A stretch of 8,615 nucleotides of DNA from the NCBI GenBank assembly GCA_964651325.1, contig CAZYXP010000169.1, forward strand, positions 1 through 8,615, written 5' to 3'. The position numbers and the translations under genes were made by a program. Below are positions 5,135 through 8,615 of the stretch, piece after piece. A model generated the notes under the pieces. It searched no databases and had not been told where the DNA came from. It saw only the letters and a program-made list of their open reading frames with translations. The first letter of the stretch is position 1, and every line of letters starts with the position of its first letter. The stretch is from JADFOB01 sp964651325. GTDB taxonomy: Bacteria; Planctomycetota; Phycisphaerae; UBA1845.

Positions 5135-5758
5135 TTACGAATCGAGGGCCTTGTAATCCTCTTGCGTGTCGATGTCGCGGAGGATGGCGGGGTCGCTGAT
5201 TTCCACCTCTTGTACCAGATCGGCGCGACGCTTGGGGAGCTCATTCAGCCCGCCCTCTATTTTGCTCAGCGTCCGGCGCAGGCCGGACGGAAAAATAATC
5301 GGGTGGCCGCGCCGACTTTTGCAAGCAGCGATGATGATTCTGGTCGGGTCGTTTTGAAACGTCTCGATACACGTCCGGCAGGCGTCGACCGAGACCGTCG
5401 GCATGTCCGCCGGTAGTACCAGGATGCCTGCGTCACGCGCCGGACCGGACGAGAAGCAGAAAACTTCGTCGAGATACTCGAGCCCGATTCTAATCGAGTC
5501 CATCATCTGACTTCGGGGATCGTCGTTGAACGTTACGAGTAAGAGGTCATCTTCGGGCAGATCCATGGCGCCGACGAGGTCGGTTCTCGTTACGACGACC
5601 ACCGCGTTGACGGAATCGAGCATCGTGCGGGCGACCTTGCCGCATAACGTGGTGTCGCCAAAACGCAGTGCTTGCTTGGCCGCCTTGCCCATGCGTCGAC
5701 TCATGCCGGCCGCGGGGAGGATGCCGTATACGCGGACTGGTGTTGGGGGTGTGCTCAT
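5135..5758 (-). CDS. mocA: MocA-like molybdenum cofactor cytidylyltransferase
   Basis: This 207-residue cytoplasmic nucleotidyltransferase (NTP_transf_3, MobA/MocA type) probably transfers CMP from CTP to molybdopterin-Mo, giving the cytosine dinucleotide cofactor used by xanthine-oxidase-family hydroxylases. The N-terminal nucleotide loop is GILPAAGMSRRMGKAAKQ (12-29). LPADMP (115-120) carries the metal-binding Asp118, GHPIIFP (151-157) is the substrate-side loop typical of MocA, and DIDTQEDY (195-202) closes the fold. Between the RMG and the conserved Lys (K28) there is one residue more than the usual RMGxxK spacing. The ATG overlaps the xdhC stop by 4 bp (ATGA), pointing to translational coupling, since no Shine-Dalgarno is visible. 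Pairing with xdhC and a hydroxylase subunit favours MocA over the GMP-transferring MobA; a related nucleotidyltransferase of other specificity remains possible. Confidence 0.85.
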   Translation of the reverse strand: MSTPPTPVRVYGILPAAGMSRRMGKAAKQALRFGDTTLCGKVARTMLDSVNAVVVVTRTDLVGAMDLPEDDLLLVTFNDDPRSQMMDSIRIGLEYLDEVFCFSSGPARDAGILVLPADMPTVSVDACRTCIETFQNDPTRIIIAACKSRRGHPIIFPSGLRRTLSKIEGGLNELPKRRADLVQEVEISDPAILRDIDTQEDYKALDS

Positions 5759-6702
5759 GATGTTGCGTCGGGGATTGGAAACGGGCCTTCGACGCGTTGG
5801 CGATGATCCGCGCGTCGTACCTTGACGAGTTCGGCAGCTATGCTTATGGCGATTTCGTCGGTGGTCACCGCGCCAATCGCCAATCCGATGGGGGCATGGA
5901 CTCGGGCGAGGGCCTCTTGCGTTGCGCCGCGATGAGTCAGATCGTCAAAAATAACCTTGATCTTGCGCCGGCTGCCGATCATGCCGATGTACTTCGCCGG
6001 AGCGTCGAGGACGGCTTCGAGCGCCGCTTCGTCGTGTTTGTGCCCCCGCGTGACGATGACGACGTAGCTGTTGGCATCGAGCGGCTGCTGGCTGAGTGTC
6101 GCGGCGATGGCGCCAACGTGTATGTGTATCGGCGGCGCGAAGCGGCGAAGGTTGGCGAGTTGGCAACGCTCGTCGATCACGTGCGTTTCGAATCCGATGT
6201 TTGCGGTCAACTCCGCGAGCACCCGGCTGATGTGGCCGGCGCCGGCGATGTACAGCTTCGGCGCGGGTTCGATCGAAACGCGGTACTCCAGGCGTTGGCC
6301 GGCTTCGGCGATTCGGATCGGGATCGAGGCGCCCCCGGCTGCTAGCGCCGCCAGTGCGGCGCGGTAGGGTTCGATGTCGTCGATTGTCGCAATAGGGCAG
6401 ATCGCCACGTCCATCTGTCCGCCGCAGATCATGCCGTCGTCGTAACCGAAATCCGAATCGAGTTGGAAGGTGGTCACCCGCCCGCCGGATTGACTGAGCT
6501 GCTGATGAGCCAAGCGACGCACGTCGGCTTCGACGCATCCACCGCCGAGCGTGCCGACCAGGTTGGCCGCCTCATCCACACAGACCATGACGCCGGCCGG
6601 TTGGGGCGTGGATCCGCGCGTGGCCACGATCACGCAGAGCGCGACCGGGCGACCCGCATCATGTTCTTGGATAATCGTTTCAAGCACCCGCCGCGGCATC
6701 AT
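5755..6702 (-). CDS. xdhC: XdhC/CoxF-family molybdenum hydroxylase maturation factor
   Basis: This 315-residue protein belongs to the XdhC family, which binds molybdenum cofactor, promotes its sulfuration and inserts it into xanthine-dehydrogenase-type enzymes. The N-terminal XdhC_CoxI domain shows ATRGSTPQPAG (27-37), GTLGGGCVEADV (50-61, containing the conserved Cys56) and MICGGQMDVAI (91-101, Cys93). The C-terminal Rossmann-like domain follows with LYIAGAGHISR (150-160), VTRGHKHDE (217-225), GMIGSRRKIK (240-249) and HAPIGLAIGAVTTDEIA (269-285), all family hallmarks. The start has two consecutive ATG codons at 6702 and 6699; the first is used here, though the second cannot be excluded. It overlaps mocA by 4 bp downstream. 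The hydroxylase large subunit lies upstream on the same strand, separated by a 386-bp repeat-bearing spacer. It is complete and of normal length. Confidence 0.94.
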   Translation of the reverse strand: MMPRRVLETIIQEHDAGRPVALCVIVATRGSTPQPAGVMVCVDEAANLVGTLGGGCVEADVRRLAHQQLSQSGGRVTTFQLDSDFGYDDGMICGGQMDVAICPIATIDDIEPYRAALAALAAGGASIPIRIAEAGQRLEYRVSIEPAPKLYIAGAGHISRVLAELTANIGFETHVIDERCQLANLRRFAPPIHIHVGAIAATLSQQPLDANSYVVIVTRGHKHDEAALEAVLDAPAKYIGMIGSRRKIKVIFDDLTHRGATQEALARVHAPIGLAIGAVTTDEIAISIAAELVKVRRADHRQRVEGPFPIPDATS

Positions 6703-6840
6703 GCGTCCAGTATAGCCCCTGATCCGGTGACAGCGAGCGTCGCGGTGTCAGGACGGATACAGACAGGTGTGGCCAGGGATTGTGGCAAGTTCAGGGGCAG
6801 GTTCCAGTGCGTTCATGACGCATCTGGCGGATTGACGCGG

Positions 6841-6985
6841 TTCTTTCTTGCAGCCTGAAAGGCTTTGCTGTAGTAGCCGTGGGGCCGCTCCTTGCGGACC
6901 CCGGGTCACGGCGCTTCGCTTGCCCCAGGCTACTTTGGAGCAGGTTCTTAGCCTGCAATCACGGTAGCCGATACCGTCGTGCATT
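6841..6985. repeat. Composite palindromic repeat element, locus B (shortened)
   Basis: This is a colinear, shorter relative of 4727-4990. Its outer 29-nt modules are 6850-6878 and 6928-6956, in inverted orientation, with 49 bp between them instead of 168. GTAG (6873-6876) precedes an imperfect stem in which CCGTG, GGG and CCGC pair with GCGG, CCC and CACGG around bulges. The right hairpin GCAGGTT-CTT-AGCCTGC keeps pairing through a G-T wobble. About 29 bp of similarity (20 of 29) continue past the right module in both loci. It sits between the large subunit gene and xdhC, which run the same way, so it may be transcribed. The rest of the 6703-7088 spacer shows no gene. Confidence 0.75.
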
Positions 6986-7011
6986 CGGTTTCACTTACGC
7001 GAAACGTCCGA

Positions 7012-7030
7012 GGGCTTGCGCCCGCGGCTC
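7012..7030 (+). repeat. Dispersed repeat R2, degenerate copy
   Basis: The 19 bp match the R2 core at 16 positions; the differences are confined to the loop, where TTGC replaces TGAA-type bases. GGGC-TTGC-GCCC still pairs. It follows the composite element just as R2 does at 5023. Confidence 0.55.
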
Positions 7031-7088
7031 TGTTGCGGCGGGTAAGCTCTGCCCTACCATATCCAACCTACGATGCCACCATCCCTGG

Positions 7089-8615
7089 TCACACCCGTAC
7101 GGATTCCCTTGCGTCCTTCTTGGTTTTCAGCGCTTTGAGGATCTTTTCCGGCGTGATGGGTAAATCCTTGATCCACACGCCGGTGGCGTTGGCGATGGCG
7201 TGGGCGACGGCGCCGAGCACCGGTAGCGTGCTTCCCTCGCCGATTTCCTTGGCGCCAAACGGTCCGCGCGGTTCGTAGGAATCTACCAGGCCGCTGAAAA
7301 TGTCCGGTGCGTCTTTGATCGTCATCATGAGGTAGCCGTGCAGATTCGGATTGAGAATGCGGCCTTGCTCGTCGAATTGGACGTCTTCGAGCATGGTTTC
7401 GCTCGCGCCCATGACGACCGCGCCTTCGACCTGACCGTGGACGGCCATGGGGTTGATCGGTGTGCCGCAGTCGTGGTAGTCGGTGAACTTGTCGACCTTG
7501 ACCTTGCCGGTTTCGAGATCAACGGAGACTTCGCAGACCGCGCTGCCGAAGGAATACGCCGGGCTCGTGCCGACGGTCGAGCCTTTGTAATCTCCGCCTA
7601 GTCCGTCGGGCGGTTTGTAGGCGCCGGTTCCTACCAGCGGCCCGTTTTCGTTAAAGTACTTTCGGGCGACCTCTTCCCATGCAACGCTGCGCGATGGGTC
7701 GTCGCGGACAAACATGACGCCGTCGTGCGCGTCGATGCTCTCCTCGGGGCAACCCAGCAGTTTGGCGGCGTAGGGCTTGATTTTTTCGACGACGGCGGCG
7801 CCGGCGCGGGACACGGCGTGGCCGGCCATCAGCGTGACGCGGGAGGAATACGCGCCCAGATCGAGCGGGGAGATGTCGCTGTCCTCGCTGCGGATGCGCA
7901 TGCGGGCGGCGGGGATGCCCAGGGATTCGGCGCACATTTGCGTCAATACCGTGTCGCTTCCCTGGCCGATCTCCGCGGCGCCGATCATCAGGACGGCGGC
8001 CATGCCATCTTCGCTGATTTTCACGATGGCGTTGGCGTGCGGGAAGATGGATTTCTTTTGAAACGGCTCGCGGCCTTTTTCGTGCGACTGTTGCACTTGC
8101 CCGCGATAGATGCAGTAGCCGGCGCCGGAGACAAATCCGCCGCAGCCGATGCCGATACCCTTGCCCTTGGGCAGCTTGTTGTACTTGTCGTCCCAGCTTG
8201 CCTTGTCCGCGACGGCTTCAAGCGTGCGCAAGAATTCGCAACTGCCGACGTCCATCTCGTTGACGGTGAGGGAGTTGGGCGTCATGGCATTGAGGCGTCG
8301 GATTTCGACGGGATCGATGCCGAGGTCTTCGGCGACCATGGTCAGCAGGCATTCGAAGGCGAAACGCGGCTGGGGCACGCCGTGGCCGCGCATCGCGCCA
8401 GCGGCCGGCTTGTTGGTCATCATGCGGTAGCCGTCGTATTGGTAGTGGGGGAAACGATAGAGTGTCGGCAGCACGCTCCCCGCGTAGTACGCGGTGGCGA
8501 CGCCGAATGAGGAATAGGCGCCGCCGTCGAGGTATATTTCGCTGGCGAAGGATCGGATTGTGCCGTCGCGATCGACGCCGAGCTTGAACTTCATGTGCTG
8601 CTTGTGGCGTCCGCG
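7089..8615 (-). CDS. Molybdenum hydroxylase large (molybdopterin-binding) subunit, C-terminal two thirds (5' end outside window)
   Basis: The frame is open to the window edge (RGHRKQHMKFKLGV), so the N terminus is missing; about 508 of the usual 750-780 residues are present. It is the catalytic subunit of the xanthine dehydrogenase/aldehyde oxidase/4-hydroxybenzoyl-CoA reductase family, which hydroxylates or reduces its substrate at a molybdenum centre. Counted from the first Met in the window, motifs include GAMRGHGVPQPRFAFE (66-81), GAAEIGQGS (205-213, cofactor contact), LGAYSSRVT (246-254), DCGTPINPMAVHGQVEGA (375-392) and GAKEIGEGS (447-455). Glu453 matches the catalytic Glu of the family GVGEPP motif. 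The RGHG and KEIGEGS variants look more like HcrA-type subunits than classic xanthine dehydrogenase, but the substrate cannot be fixed. The FeS and FAD subunits are not in the window. xdhC and mocA follow downstream on the same strand. Confidence 0.93.
   Translation of the reverse strand, partial: RGRHKQHMKFKLGVDRDGTIRSFASEIYLDGGAYSSFGVATAYYAGSVLPTLYRFPHYQYDGYRMMTNKPAAGAMRGHGVPQPRFAFECLLTMVAEDLGIDPVEIRRLNAMTPNSLTVNEMDVGSCEFLRTLEAVADKASWDDKYNKLPKGKGIGIGCGGFVSGAGYCIYRGQVQQSHEKGREPFQKKSIFPHANAIVKISEDGMAAVLMIGAAEIGQGSDTVLTQMCAESLGIPAARMRIRSEDSDISPLDLGAYSSRVTLMAGHAVSRAGAAVVEKIKPYAAKLLGCPEESIDAHDGVMFVRDDPSRSVAWEEVARKYFNENGPLVGTGAYKPPDGLGGDYKGSTVGTSPAYSFGSAVCEVSVDLETGKVKVDKFTDYHDCGTPINPMAVHGQVEGAVVMGASETMLEDVQFDEQGRILNPNLHGYLMMTIKDAPDIFSGLVDSYEPRGPFGAKEIGEGSTLPVLGAVAHAIANATGVWIKDLPITPEKILKALKTKKDARESVRV

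Noticed and set aside
6709..6714. TATACT on the minus strand just before xdhC, resembling a -10 box
   Set aside because: The matching -35 position (6732-6737) reads CTCGCT, far from consensus, and the box is only about 6 bp from the start codon, too close for a normal leader. Kept as chance.
6727..6750. TGACA...TGTCA inverted repeat upstream of xdhC as an operator
   Set aside because: Only five bases per arm pair around a long 14-nt-scale spacer; this is expected often by chance.
7725..8510. Plus-strand open frame (261 codons) opposite the molybdenum hydroxylase gene
   Set aside because: The minus strand carries unmistakable hydroxylase motifs throughout. The plus-strand product is a Gly/Asp/Ala/His-rich shadow without a domain.

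Overview
This 8.6-kb GC-rich window is most likely from a planctomycete-type bacterium. The reasons are a DUF1571-family secreted protein (a family concentrated in Planctomycetota), weak or absent Shine-Dalgarno sequences before most genes, and intergenic spaces packed with short dispersed palindromic repeats. The lineage is inferred from this gene content; no marker RNA gene is present.

Layout. (1) 1-530, plus strand: the C-terminal end of a glutamine-type NAD+ synthetase (nadE). (2) 531-721: a short convergent spacer with one copy each of two dispersed repeat families (R1, R2). (3) 722-1216, minus strand: a small ferritin-like/rubrerythrin-like protein. (4) 1217-1442: a divergent control region with a near-consensus sigma70-type promoter and a palindrome just upstream of it. 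(5) 1443-3449, plus strand: a probable operon of an unrecognised lipoprotein and a soluble PAS-histidine kinase. (6) 3450-3758: a spacer with one stem-loop. (7) 3759-4592, plus strand: the DUF1571 exported protein. (8) 4593-5134: a gene-free block made almost entirely of repeats, including a 226-bp nested quasi-palindrome bounded by direct repeats. (9) 5135-8615, minus strand: a molybdenum-hydroxylase locus, read right to left as the large molybdopterin-binding subunit (cut by the window edge), XdhC and a MocA-like nucleotidyltransferase.

How the genes work together. The three minus-strand genes at the right form a coherent module. The large subunit is a xanthine-dehydrogenase/4-hydroxybenzoyl-CoA-reductase-type hydroxylase. 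XdhC-family proteins mature and insert its cofactor, and MocA-family proteins make the dinucleotide (cytosine) form of the molybdenum cofactor. xdhC and mocA overlap by 4 bp and are probably translationally coupled. The lipoprotein and kinase are 30 bp apart and could be an envelope-to-cytoplasm signalling pair, but no response regulator is visible.

The most striking feature is the repeat system. Two intergenic loci (4727-5057 and 6841-7030) carry colinear copies of a composite element built from inverted 29-nt modules. Each module has a hairpin with a G-C to C-G compensatory change, followed by GTAG and then a second hairpin. GTAG plus a palindrome resembles the REP/BIME elements mobilised by RAYT transposases in other bacteria. 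No RAYT gene is in the window.
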